Shown one piece after another: positions 48,265 through 60,998 of a DNA stretch of 64,000 nt. This stretch comes from Theocolax elegans (Eukaryota > Arthropoda > Insecta > Hymenoptera > Cerocephalidae). Made by a program: the position numbers and the translations under genes. The first letter of the stretch is position 1. Every line of letters begins with the position of its first letter. The stretch covers positions 2,640,001-2,704,000 of the forward strand of contig CM047425.1 of assembly GCA_026168455.1 (NCBI GenBank). The letters run 5' to 3'. The notes below the pieces were generated by a model, which worked only from the letters and a program-made list of their open reading frames with translations, did not search any database and was not told the origin of the DNA.

Positions 48265-49958
48265 GTAAGAACACGTTTTTTTTTATTTTTCTTCTACATC
48301 TTCTTTTAATTTTGCGCTATATATATATATACATACACATATATATTATATATACCCTAGTAGAAATTAAACATTTTTTTTGTTAATGGAATTAAACGTC
48401 TTACATGAAGTTGTTTGCTTAAATTAAACATTTGATTTGATTTTGATGATCAATACTTGACTTTTTGGTTTCAAAAAAAAAACGTTGGGTTTCTACTAGG
48501 GTATGACAAGCTCTATTTTCTTTTTCTTAATTAATATACAGCTTTCGCAGTCGTTTCTCTTTCAGTTTACGAGAGGTATGCGCACCTGTGAACTTACGGG
48601 TCAATATGTATACGTAAAAATTCTATACATTTTTCTCTGTAACCTTTTTTTTTTCTTAATCACTCTGGTTTGTTTTGATGATTCGAATGTTGCATATATG
48701 TAACGGAAGAAAGAATGTGCGAGTGATGTGTTGCATCGTAATTTTGTTAAAACGTTGATTTTTACACTCGCGTGATATCTGTAATTTTGATCGATGTGTC
48801 GATTTTTTTTATAATTTGAGAAACGAACGTTATAATTGTTGTGTTTAACAAGGTTACGAAATTGAGTGATGTATCTTTTTTTTCTGTGCAACGGTGATCG
48901 AACTTGATAAGACGTTGATTGACTGCGTGATATTCATTTTAGTAAAATGTTCAATTGAATTGAGTAAAAAGGAGCGTTTATGGATGTCAATTACATTTAA
49001 TTCAATTATACTTAAATAAAATAACGCGATTATATCGATTTAAAAGAATAATTATATAATAATTGATTAAACGTGTTTGATTCAATGTAAGACGTAAATA
49101 TTTATTTAGATATTTATTTGAATAAAATAACTCTATGGTTAAATAAACTTAATTTTTGCTGTAATTAAAATAAAAATTTATTTAAGTAAATAAACATTAA
49201 ATTAAGATATTATTATTTAATTATTAAACCGTACTGTTTTTTTCATAAATTTCTTCGCACACTTTGTAGTGAATATTCACTTCAAAGATTTATTCAATTG
49301 ACATTTATTATGAAATTAAATGTAAAATTAATTCAACTAAATGTTTATTTTATTCAATAAAAGTCAGCGTATTTTTCAAAAATTCTATAATTTTTTGTTT
49401 AAAAATGACATATTTAATTGATTTAAAAATTTTTTATAAACCTTCAATTAATCGAAAATGGAAATGTTATATCGTTTCTTTGAATGCAACAAGTTTCTTG
49501 TTTTGCAATTAAACGAAATATTTATTCAATTCGATTAATAAACTTTTATACAAATAATATATGTTTTCTTTTTTTCATAATTCACTGAAAATTCACTGAA
49601 TATTTTACAAATATCGATTTTTCAAATTGATGTATGGTGTATAAACACTTTTAACGATTGTGTCACCAATTCCAAATAAAAAATTAACTCAACGATCGTG
49701 ATAAACATATACTCAATTCAATGAAACATAATATTTATTAATAGATTTTCCGATTAAATGAATAATTTTTTTTCAAATAAAAATTTGTCAAGTTCGATAC
49801 GCACGTGGTCACGGAAAAAGTGTATAAGATAGATATTCACTCAGGAGTATGCTTGCGATTAAAGAAAAAAAAAGAAAAATTGGAAAAATAATCCCATAAC
49901 ACCGAAAGAGAAAAAGAAATGCAATAATTGATATTGATAAAAACGAAAATGTATGCAG
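48265..49958 (+). other. ELOVL intron between exons 2 and 3a
   Basis: 1.7 kb, AT-rich. It contains a 147-bp MITE at 48355-48501. I see nothing else supportable; short open frames here are chance. Confidence 0.75.
48355..48501. repeat. Short MITE (family D), CCCTAGTAGAAA termini
   Basis: CCCTAGTAGAAA at 48355-48366 is exactly complemented by TTTCTACTAGGG at 48490-48501. TA flanks both ends, consistent with a TA target duplication. It lies 90 bp inside the intron after exon 2. Confidence 0.75.
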
Positions 49959-50039
49959 TGTCTGATGGGCGGCTGGTGGGGGGAGTATAGTTTCCGTTGC
50001 CAACCAGTTGACTATTCCGACAGTCCGTCAGCCATAAGG
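49959..50039 (+). CDS. ELOVL: ELOVL elongase, alternative exon 3a
   Basis: 81 nt, phase 0 at both ends. The acceptor is GTATGCAG ending at 49958, with a poor pyrimidine tract; the donor is AAGG|GTGAGTC with GT at 50040. It encodes 27 residues, CLMGGWWGEYSFRCQPVDYS then DSPSAIR. This is the loop after the second membrane segment of ELOVL proteins. The Cys of RCQPVDYS corresponds to a conserved lumenal Cys that, as I recall from the human ELOVL7 structure, forms a disulfide. This version adds a Cys at its first residue. It splices in frame between exon 2 (..WLFYE) and exon 4 (MVHAS..). It is homologous to exon 3b at 54459, so only one of the two is likely used per mRNA. Confidence 0.9.
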
Positions 50040-50581
50040 GTGAGTCAAGTCGTGTTAACCTAACGTCACCCCCACTCCCCTTCTATTTCAGACGATCTAT
50101 GGCTGGTATGATCTACATAACAACCATTGATCCCGACGACGATCACGACGATTTTTCCCAACTTCTTTTTTATCTTTCTCTATATCTTATTTTTATATGT
50201 AATCAACGTTACAGTATATATACACCGGCTTCGTTCACTGTAACTTCCGCGAAAAAAAAAACGCAAAATTTTTATATATATATGTATAAACGTATATGAT
50301 GATTTATCGATAAGAGGACGGAGACCAACGAGACGCTTATCATTTGTCTCTTTATTCTCTTTATTTTTCGCTATTTCTCCATCTGTATCTATATATCTCT
50401 ACGCTTACTTGGATCATTAATGCCTCTTGTATATGGATATTATATTTTTCACAATGTATATTATATATTTTGGGTGATATATATATATATCATATTCAAT
50501 ACATAAAAACTTTTTTTTTACCCTTCTATAGCCTCGATGTATTATAGCCGAGATTTTTTTGTGTATAGAGGGTATTACACG

Positions 50582-50973
50582 TACATGGAGAGAAATTTTG
50601 TACTAAAAATTACAACATTTTTTGGAGGAATGACAATAGTTGATAGTGAATAAATCGCAGAGTGACAAATCGAGGAAAATTACTAGAGTTTATAATAAAA
50701 TTTTCAAAAAATTTTTTTTAAAACTTACAAAATCTTTAATATTATAATTTACAAACCTATGGTAAATATTTCAAGAATAATATAATAAATTTTATTATAA
50801 ACTATAATGACATATTTTTACTATGGAAACAATAATGACTTTCCTAATTTGTCATTCTGTGATTTATTTTGTAATAGTTTTAAAATAAAAATAAAAAATA
50901 AAATAATTTTTTTTATTTCTCACAAATTACTAGATACTATTGTCATTTTCAATCTAAATTTTTTCTCCGTGTA
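50582..50973. repeat. Foldback MITE (family A)
   Basis: The termini TACATGGAGAGAAATTTT (50582) and the complement of TACACGGAGAAAAAATTT (ending 50973) match, and match the ends of the 8600-8794 element. Inner inverted pairs are AATAAATCGCAGAGTGACAA (50649) against TTGTCATTCTGTGATTTATT (to 50868), and AGTTTATAATAAAATTT (about 50687) against AAATTTTATTATAAACT (50788-50804). It is noncoding. Confidence 0.65.
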
Positions 50974-51230
50974 TATTACATGTAGATTTAATATTTCTTG
51001 ATCCCATTGTAATATTTTCTTTTTTCTGTAAATTATAGCTGTACAATGACGCGTTGCAAATATGCGTACGGAATTTCTGGGTTCTATGTATATGTATATA
51101 TACGTACATCATGAGAAATTTCAAACACTGACTTTTCTCGTGGATGTATGTATATATATGTGTATATATATTTTTGTGGGGAGGAGGTAGTGTTGGAATT
51201 GTGAAAAAAAAATTTTTTTTAATTTATCGT

Positions 51231-51461
51231 TCTGGTGGAAATTAAGGATTTTGAGGTTGGATGTTTAGTTTATTTAGATAAAATAAAATATTTATTAATA
51301 TACTTATAATATAAAGTAAATATTGGGTGAAACCAATTTTTTAGTGATTAATCAACGAATTAGTAATTAAATACATATTTAAATATTAATTATTAATTAG
51401 TGATAGGATAGTTTTTCAACAAAATTAAAAATATTTTTAAAATCCTTTGATTTCTACTAGG
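51231..51461. repeat. MITE (family D), CTAGTAGAAAT-type termini
   Basis: The left end, CTGGTGGAAATTAAGGATTTT at 51232, is mirrored by AAAATCCTTTGATTTCTACT ending AGGA at 51461. The left arm continues TGAGGTTGG. The same terminal family occurs at 48355-48501 and 55318-55412. Confidence 0.6.
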
Positions 51462-53409
51462 ATTGCTTATACATTTACAATGTTTTTTACATACCTGTAT
51501 ATAAATTTTTTTTTTCATCTACAACTTCTGTACAATTATAATTAATTTTCAGATCGATATGCACAAATAAAGGTTAATATAAATTTTTCTTCATTAATTT
51601 TAAGACTAAATATTATCACTAATTAAAACTAATTTAAATTATTTATTATTAGTTTTAATTATTATTATTGATTGAAACCACGTATTTTTTTTCACAACGC
51701 TACCACAAAGCAAACCTCCGAACCGACGATCATTTGTAAAAAAACAGAAAAATTAATATTAAGCATACCAAATATATAAATGTATATAAAAAAAATTGAG
51801 CTCATTTTTGCTTCTTCCCGCTAACTGGTACATATATATATTTTTTTATACAGGTTTCATTCTGGTATATATAAAAAAAAAACAAAAAAAAATAAACAGT
51901 ATATACAAATATACATATATATTTTTTATACACGTAAGAGATCGAAAGTAATATTAATATATATAAAAATCCCGGTCAAAAGAAAAAAAAGGAATTCTCA
52001 CGCGAACGCCTGTGTGTTTTTGTGGATATATAGGTATATAATGAACACGTCGAAAAATATTCCACTGTGGATTTTTTCTTGAGACACGCGGAGTATGGAA
52101 AAATTTGTATTATTCAAAAAAAGACACACACACATATTACGAAATTGGCGAAATCGGTAATTAAGTTATCTCTTAGACGAGATGTCCTAACGATATATAA
52201 ATCGTTATATCCCGAAGGTCGAGTAGATCGTAATTGCATAAATTTAAATTGTTTGGTGATGTATATATATATGTAATAAACAGAAGAAAAAAAATGTATA
52301 TATATATATATAATAAACAGAAAATATATATATATATCGCTTTGCTGACACTGGCTAATTTCGTGATGTATATATATGTATATGCGGTGTGATGGGGAAC
52401 ACGCGTGAAAATTGGAATTGCGCAATCGCGGCCAATTTCCGATACGCGAAATAATACTCGGAATGTACAAAATGTACGGATTTTATCCTTATTTACAACA
52501 AGGCGTTCGCGTTTTTTGATACACACAACAATCCGTATGTGTATACAATACGCGCGTACATTTCTCTTTTATATGCACATCCCACGTGTATATGAAAAAC
52601 ACATGTATATGTATATATGTATATAAAATATAATATTTAATCAATTTTATCTCTTTTACGGTGCTGCATATTTACCCAAAAAAAGAGGTAAGACGTACAC
52701 GGCTTGTACAGCGATCGATATATATATATATTCAATGATCACGCGGAAGTATCACTTATCAAAGTTAAGAGAATACATATATATATCGATCCCGAGCAAC
52801 GTCTCCCCTCAAGGCTTAAAAAAAAAATAATAATAATAATAAAATAAAAAAAGGTATTCCCTCTCTTCTCCAACTCAAGGTCCAATGTATATCTTTGCTC
52901 GAGCTGCTATTTTGTATACATATTATATACACACACAAACACACACACATATAATACCCAAGGCTGTGCATCATTTTTTATTTATATATATATACATTGA
53001 AATACATGTCCACACGACAATTGGTAGAATATATAATAATAATAATAATTAATAATTAATAATAATATCATGCCGGAAGAATGAGTCTGACAAAGGGCGC
53101 AGATGCGGTGAAGGTCTCGACGGATTTTTAATGTAGAAAAATAAAAATGAGATTGACCCTTTGATTATCACCGATGGTGTCGAGATTTCTTTTTCTTTTT
53201 ATTAATGAAAATTATAGTGACGGTTTATATATATGTTCGGGATATATTTGGGAATACATGGGAATAGTTGTCACGATCATTTTTGTATAATAAAAGCTGG
53301 AAAAATTATCTGGTGTTCGGTAAAGAGATAAACGTCGTAATAGCTCATTTTTACGGTGATACCGCGATTGTACACTTGCAGAAAAAATCGATCGATCGAT
53401 GTAATATAT

Positions 53410-53962
53410 ACTCTCTAAAAATAAATTAGTGAAAATTTCACATATTGGCTTAGTTATAAAAATATTTCATTGAATAGTTAGAGGATTTTTCTGTGATTAA
53501 TAAGTGAATTATGTTTCTTTTATTTATGATTTAGTGAATAAATATTAATTAATTAGTGAAAATTTGTTGATATATTTATCTTACTAAACGATAAGTAAAA
53601 TTAATTAATGAATTATTTAATAAGTAATTTTTACTACATAATTAGTCTATTATTTTTATACTAAACGATTAGTCAATTATTTATTTTTACTAAATAATCA
53701 GCGAAAATTATTGGTTAATTTATTTTACTAAATGACAATTAAATTTATCACTATTTAATTCATCAACTATTTTTTTTTACTGATGAATTAGTGATTTTTT
53801 ATAGATACTTCAGTGGTTTTATGCATTGTCTACAGCCATTAGGATTTACTATTTGTTTTAGTGATTATTCATTTAAAAATTAGCGACCTACTTAACACAT
53901 TTCCAATCGGCGATCTTTCACTAATTAGTCAATAAATATGTACCACTTTATTTTTAGAGAGT
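53410..53962. repeat. MITE (family E) with 16-bp perfect termini and an internal degenerate repeat
   Basis: ACTCTCTAAAAATAAA at 53410-53425 is exactly complemented by TTTATTTTTAGAGAGT at 53947-53962. The 520-bp interior consists largely of variations on TTAGTGAATTA / TTTACTAAAT, in both orientations, at intervals of 20-60 bp. This makes it an unusual foldback-like AT-rich element. No ORF is present. Confidence 0.72.
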
Positions 53963-54458
53963 AAATATATTAAGTTTATCGCTTTGTTAACGTTACGAAA
54001 ATTACTGTAAATAGAATACACGGTATCAGCTGTTCGTGAAAAATTAAATTGAAAAGTCAAAAGCTCGACCGCGCTGTCACGATATGTAATGACAGCTATA
54101 TCAGCTGATCGCTTCTAGATAAAAAAAAAATATCGCGCTGTCACCGTAATTTTTAGGCTATATATTCGTCGATCATCGTGAATTCAATAAAAAATAAAAG
54201 AAATACAATTTCTCGGCACGTCTACACTCAAACGGTCAATCTTCCAAGAGAAACAACGAATGAGCATTGTCCAGTAAATGTATATACAATATTAATAATA
54301 ATAATGTAAAAAAAATGAAATAATGATGATATATTTCTTGAAAATATATAATAATCGCGGGAAAAAAAGAAAGTAATTTATCTTTTATCTCGTTCGCAAT
54401 CATGCTCTTTTGATTCTGAACCTCGGTTCGATTGCCTTTTGGGCGGTTGTGGTTGCAG

Positions 54459-54542
54459 ATAGGAATGTCCGGATGGCTGACGGGGGACTATTCTCTAAGG
54501 TGTCAGCCGGTAGACTACAGTGATCGGCCTGAAGTATTACGG
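54459..54542 (+). CDS. ELOVL: ELOVL elongase, alternative exon 3b
   Basis: 84 nt, phase 0 at both ends. The acceptor TTGTGGTTGCAG ends at 54458, and the donor is ACGG|GTGGGT with GT at 54543. It encodes IGMSGWLTGDYSLRCQPVDY then SDRPEVLR (28 residues). It aligns with exon 3a: YS.RCQPVDYSD.P is identical and the flanks differ, with one extra residue before GDY. It splices in frame between exon 2 and exon 4, replacing 3a. If both were included the protein would carry the loop twice, which is unlikely to fold as an elongase. The SGWLTG form resembles the usual insect ELOVL sequence, so 3b may be the ancestral exon; that is inference. Confidence 0.9.
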
Positions 54543-55317
54543 GTGGGTTTCACCGAGTGCCTTATTAACCAAAACTGCAATGTTCCTCCTCACCTTTCCT
54601 CGGTTTTATATATGTACATATACACGCGCGTCCGTACGACATGGAGAAACGCGAAGAGGACAAAATTTTCGTTGCGATATAATTTAAAAAAAACAGTATC
54701 ATATTCAATTTTTAGTTTATTTAATACAAAGAAATATAAGTAATATTTAAAAATATTTATTAAATTAATTTCATGTTTATTAACAATTAAACTATATAAT
54801 TTCTTATTTAATCGTTACAAAGAACTGTAAGTAATATTAAACAATATATATAAAATTAATAATTAATTAAAATTACATAATCTTGTAAATTTAAAGAAAA
54901 AATTAACTTTCATGTTTATTAATAATTAAAATTCTGTATTGTCAATAATTTATTGTTTATTTGAATTTTTTTATCATTTTCGTTAAATATTTTTTTCCTC
55001 TTCGTTTTTTTTCCTTTCCTTTCTTCGTATACGCACATGCTGTATGTATGTATGTATCTAATGTATATGTAAATTACTTTAGTATTATTTCACGCACATT
55101 GTAAATTGCACATCATTAACAACTCATCACTGGCAACATATATATGTATAAATATTTGGTCATATATATTCAGTAAAACATACAAAAATATGTAAATAAC
55201 ATTATAATCTTGACATGCAAAAAAAATATATATATACAAATATAGATATTCAATATATAGTGCCGCTCGACTAATGTTATATATACACATTTATAAAAAC
55301 TAATATATTAATTGTAC

Positions 55318-55412
55318 TTTAGTAGAAGTTAAGGATTTTGAGGTTAGGTCAGACCGTTAATTAAGTTTTTATAGTTAAAAAAAAATTTTTTTATCCTTTG
55401 ATTTCTACTAAG
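55318..55412. repeat. Short MITE (family D)
   Basis: TTAGTAGAAGTTAAGGAT at the left is mirrored by ATCCTTTGATTTCTACTAA at the right, with about 55 bp between. The left arm continues TTTTGAGGTTAGGTCAGACC, and a separate fragment at 56074-56094 repeats TTTTGAGGTTAGGTGAGACC without a partner arm. Confidence 0.65.
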
Positions 55413-57127
55413 GTGTGTATATATTTCTATATACATATATTTGTATAAATATAGCACTGTTAACACTTTATACACACAATTATATTATATTGCTTACTTA
55501 TTAGCCCACCCCCTTTTTTTCGCTCTCCTTCTCGTAGTTCTATATATATGCTGTTTAAAACTGTTCCGACATAGACTGACCTATTAGCAAGTTATAACGC
55601 GTATATATCACTCGTGTGAATATATATGTACCTAATAAAAAAAAATAGAGTATTACGTAAGACGGTTTGGCTATATGTATATAAGACTAGTGTCCTGCTA
55701 AGTCATTGATTTTCTTTTACTTTGATAAATATCGGGCAGATCTTTTTTTTCAGTCAAATGTTTCGTTTATTTGGTTTTTCGTATATGGTCGAGAAATATA
55801 TATTTGTGTCTATATAGATACGATACTTGCGTTGGTGTATAAAAGGGGTACTTGGGTTTGAGGTTATGTAAGCGGTTGGTGTTGTTGTTGTTGTTCGTTT
55901 CGGTATATGAATTTGTGGATTTATGCGTTTGGAAGATATACTGGGACTAGTTGATGATGGTAATGATGATGACCATATTGCTTGAATTTTTGAGCATGAT
56001 AAAAATGAATATTTCGAATTTTTCGATTGACAGGTGACCAAATTAATTTTTACTCTAATAAAAATATGGATCATTTTGAGGTTAGGTGAGACCGTACGTT
56101 TGGATTTTTAATTTACGAGATTGAAATACCGTTAAAATTATTTTTTGATCAGTTTTTGGAGAATCGATCGTTTAAAGATTCTATAGTAGAAATTGTAACA
56201 ATCCGAAGGTTAAATATAGAACTCAATTTTAAATGGACCTAAATTGCGGTCATTTTTTGGGATAAAAAGACGTTACGTCTATGCTCTACTACGAAAAAAC
56301 GAAAGTAACAACCTGAAACGTTTAGTCCCTATTATTATAAATAAAAATTATATTTTTGAACGAACAATCTCAAAAAATTGATCTCGATCTCAAAAAAAAA
56401 ACATCGACCAATTAAAAAAAAAAAGCAATTCGATATTCCGTTAAACGCGATCAATCGACAAACTATATAAGGAAACACCAACTATTCGAACTCCAATACC
56501 ATAAATCACAGCTATAGAACACGTATCACAAAAATAATCTATTTTTCGTTCGATTCTAGAAGAAATAGGAAAAAAAAAAAAATAAAAGTAAGTAGAACGA
56601 TAAGCGAATTAAAACACACAACATCTCGATAAACTAGTCCGAATTTTCCGCGCACGTTAATTACACACACGTCACGTGTATAAATATACGAAAAAAATAT
56701 CGGTAAAATATAAAAAATAAAAAAAAACGTTCCTAATCAACTTCTCCGTACTTCAATTAAACATATACCGTACGCAATAAATCCATATGTATATGCATGC
56801 GCGCACACACACACACACATACATGTATATATATATAATATATACACCAAACATACACATCGATAATATTTTGAATATGTCGAGCAATAAACCAGGTATA
56901 TATATACATATATAAGAATGTAAAAAATGTCAACGTCACCGAGACTTCACCCATATTACCGATCCGGTTAAAATCGATCGGGTCGCGCTAGATCGGGATA
57001 AATAAGCGGGTTGCGCCAATCGATCGGTTGATGACATAAGGACCTCCGTCCCCCTCCACCCTCTTCTTTTTTATCTATGCATATATATGTATACACCTCG
57101 ATTCACCGATTTTGGTCACTTGCGTGT

Positions 57128-57131
57128 ATAC

Positions 57132-57169
<38 letters not shown>

Positions 57170-57340
57170 GTGCACTGGTATCTAAGAATTTCACGCCGAA
57201 GTGCCCGGCCCAGCGAGACTGTTTAACTTGTCTCTTTGAGCGCGCGACGAGAGAAAGCGGTTCTTTTTTTCCGCGAGCAGGCACACACACACACACGCAC
57301 GCGGTGTACGAATTTCAAACCAGAGCCGGTCTAGCCCGTC
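57128..57340. repeat. (CA)n microsatellites flanking a GC-richer block
   Basis: CA repeats at about 57128-57163 and 57281-57302 bracket a less AT-rich segment (CGCCGAAGTGCCCGGCCCAG, GAGCGCGCGACGAGAGAAAG). Open frames on both strands cross it but are driven by the CA/GT repeats. The middle could be a regulatory element; no function can be assigned. Confidence 0.5.
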
Positions 57341-60029
57341 TTTTTCTTTTTTTTTAATTTTCTTTTTATTAGGGTGTATGAATATTCATATAGATATATA
57401 TATATAACTGGAAGATTTATATGCGATTGCTTTTTTTTTCATAATCGTATCGAACACGTATGTAGATCTATTGTACACATTGGAAAACGATGTTTTAATC
57501 GATTTTTTTCGATATCGATATATGTGCACTGTCGATCGGTTGAAATTGTTAATTAAGCGAGAAATCTATGAAAAATCAATCGAAAAATCCAATCGAAAAG
57601 AAAAAATATATACGTGGGTACGCGTTATGCGTTATGTAAATTTTAAGTAGCTAACCATCGATTAATTGACAAATACACAGTATCTAACTAATTTTTTTTA
57701 TTTTATTTTTAGAATCTCGTTAAGCATCTGTAATAATCAATGTTATATATACGCACGTATAGGAACGATTAAAATATTAAAATTAATTAATTTAATTCTT
57801 TTTATATATTTATTTATTTGACTAGAATACAATGCGTAGTTAAAAATCTAGATATACAAAATAAAAATGGAAATAAAAATTAAATACAAATTTAAATTAA
57901 AATAATAAAATAGATTAAAATATTTAAAATTTGTAGATTAAATCATTGGAATCGGACGTATAAAAAAAGTCCATAAAAATGAACGAACGTTACTATTACA
58001 TATAAAAAAAACACGTGTACACCCAAATATTTGTGCATCTATATCGTCGTCGTTCCCTTTTACAAACGACCGCGTGTATTGAGAAACGACGTTATAATAC
58101 ATACGTAATAGATCTTATCAAATCGAAATTTTCATATTATATCCGAAGATTATACATGTATATCAGTTCGATTTCGACATTAACCCGATTTTCTTAGCGT
58201 TCTAATAAAAAAATGAGAAAGTTTTTCATTAATTGCCGCGTCGAGGAGAAAAAAAAATTATTTTCGTTAATTAAAACTCGTTCGACATACGTGATGTGTG
58301 TCTATGAGAAAAATAATTTTTCGAATTGTGTAACTTTATATATGTATACGTCAGGTGATAAGTAACGAGATTGAGGATGACTTTTATTCAGATTTGTATC
58401 TTTAGGAAACGCGCAGCTTTCTCAGAATTTGAAGAAAAAGATATATATAAAAGTTACATATTACGTATATATCTATCGTTGGGAGTGGCTCTTTTGCATG
58501 CGGAATATTTGAGCATGTATGGGAATTTTATCGATAATTCGGAATTGATAATATTAATATATATATTGTTAATAAATAAAAAGAAATGATATCTTTTGGA
58601 GGTATTTTTATTTTATTTCGTTTCGACCCATTAACTCTTTACTACGGGCTCTTGTACTAAGCTAAAGTTTCTACTCCAAATCACAGAGGAGTCAAAGTTA
58701 CAACTTGATATATTATTTATAATAAATTATAATATATATTGACGGGTTTTTACTTTTTTTTTATACTGCCGAAAAAGTATCAAAATTTAAATTGTTACGG
58801 AAAAGTTGTATGGGAATTTTTGATGGGATTATACGTATGGTGATCGTTATTGAACGAAAAAAAAATGTTAAGGAAGTTAAAAATTCGATAATGATTTAAT
58901 GTTTTTATGTATTTATAAACTCTATAGGCAGGGTCATTTGTAATGAAAAACTGTAGAATATTCAAGTTTTTTAAAAAAAAAGATGATAGAAATTTTTAAA
59001 TGAAGTTTCATTTATTTTTCTTTGATAAAGAAACGTCATGTAAAATTCGATCGTTTTTGTAATTATAATATAAGAATGTTTAATTTTCTTTCTTTTTTTC
59101 GAAAAATGTTTTATTATTGATCGTACATTCAATTTAATTAAAATCAAATTACGATAAAGTTTTGTTACAATATATCAATTTTTTAATAAAATTTTATTAA
59201 ACTAAAATTCAATTGTTTAAATACAGCGTTACAAACAAGTCATAATTTTTAGGTTACACGTTTCTCAATTGTCACCATCACCGTTTTTCAAATGGTAAAA
59301 TTGATGGTCAATTTTAAAACAGTCTAATTTCCTTAAAGTTATTATTTCTCAAACGCACATCAAAAATCCATATACATAACCTCAAAATGGTCAAATGTTC
59401 ATAGGTTACCTTCGATCGCAACAACGGCAATATTTCAATATTTAAAAAAATACGACAGTTAAAACAAGCAACAACACCACCAATCGAAAAAAACCAACGA
59501 AACAAAAAAAAATGTATTTCATAAAATAAATTAAAATTATCTAATTAATACACGAACACATATATGTGAAACAGGTACACCAATCGCAAGTAAACTACAT
59601 ATATATACCCACATACGAAATACTATTTCTTGCTCGTGTGACATTGCCGAACGATGCCGCGTTAATGACTACTTATACACACATACACATATTGTCAGTT
59701 TTTAACAGGAGGCAATATATATATAATACTTGCCACACTTCACACACAAACACATGCTTGCAATTAACACACCACGCAACACGCCGCCGGGATATTTGCA
59801 AGAGTTTTTATTCTCTTCTTATCCATATTGGAACACAACAACTAAATGCATAGGGATAATCATATACATATACCTGCGACACATATATACACACCCACAT
59901 GTATACGCATGCATGCATCACGCACCGATCGTGCACGGTATCCATACACATACACACACATATATATATATATGTCCTCTCATCTATACATTATACACAC
60001 ACATATTACACACGCGCAAGTATACCACA

Positions 60030-60105
60030 TTACTACTACTACTATTACTATTACTACTATTACCACTATCACTACTTACTACTTACTACTACTACTATTT
60101 ACTAT
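60030..60105. repeat. Trinucleotide/TAC-rich microsatellite
   Basis: Imperfect TAC/TAT repeats (TACTACTACTATTACTATTA and similar) run for about 75 bases. They keep several frames open and produce Tyr- or Leu-rich spurious ORFs. Confidence 0.85.
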
Positions 60106-60487
60106 TAGATTATATTTTTTATGTCTAAACGGTTTGATTGTTTTGCTTACTGATTATTGCAGTATTATATGTATATATTTAATGGATTGTCATACACAGT
60201 TATATTGATCATTGTAACTACTCGGATATTTTATTATTTTTTTTTTATTTTATTAAAGTTATTTTCCTATTACTTTTTACTATACTACTTATATATTTAA
60301 ATTAAATTATTTATTTATTTATTTACTTATTTATAATTATTATATATTATTAGATTTAATTATTTCATATTACAATCTTGTGCGTAAAGTAATTATTTTT
60401 TTTTTAAGATTTGATGTTTTTTGTATTAAATATATTTGCATACGTATAGTAATTTTTTTTTAATTTTCTGATTTGTTGTTGATTTGA

Positions 60488-60998
60488 CCCTGCTAGAAAA
60501 ATTAGGAACTTTTCACGTTGAGATGGTAAAATAAGTCATCTAATTTCGTTGATTCATTTTCAGACAAATTTTACCGTGAATTTGCGGAAAATTAGTTGAT
60601 TAGACAAGCTAATTGTATCAGTCAATTTATTTTATCGAAAATATAGATTCAATATCGATAAAAACGAAAGATGTTTAAAAGTACTGTTTTTTTTCTGAAC
60701 GATGAAGAAAAATAATTTATAAATTTATCTGTACATAAAAATCAAAAGATCGCAAAAAATTATTTATCTATTAGAGTATTATTAAAATTATAATACATGA
60801 ATTCGTTTATTTTTGTAGAAATAAGTAAACAATTAATTTTTTATTTTTAGCAAAAAAAATACAAAAATTAACCTGACTTATAATTTTTAGCTTTTGATCA
60901 CGTGACCTTTTATGAGTCGAATTTCATATCTATTACGTTATCTAAAAATTATAGCTGTAATTATTACCTAAAAACCCTTCACGATTCTCTAGCAGGGA
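60488..60998. repeat. MITE (family F), CCCTGCTAGA termini
   Basis: CCCTGCTAGAAAAATTAGG at 60488 and the complement of CACGATTCTCTAGCAGGG ending at 60998 share a 10-bp perfect terminus. The 511-bp body is AT-rich and noncoding. The terminus resembles, with two changes, the CCCTAGTAGA of family D. Confidence 0.6.

Larger units (their letters stand above)
50040..54458 (+). other. ELOVL intron between the two exon-3 versions
   Basis: 4.4 kb, AT-rich. It holds MITEs at 50582-50973, 51231-51461 and 53410-53962, plus several (TA)n tracts at 52.2-52.4 kb. It is far too long for steric exclusion of splicing between 3a and 3b. No other coding exon is visible. Confidence 0.7.

Noticed and set aside
59566..60208. 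Overlapping plus-strand ORFs of 95-132 codons
   Set aside because: They are kept open by CA, TA and TAC microsatellites; composition is Thr/His/Tyr/Leu-biased with no domain.
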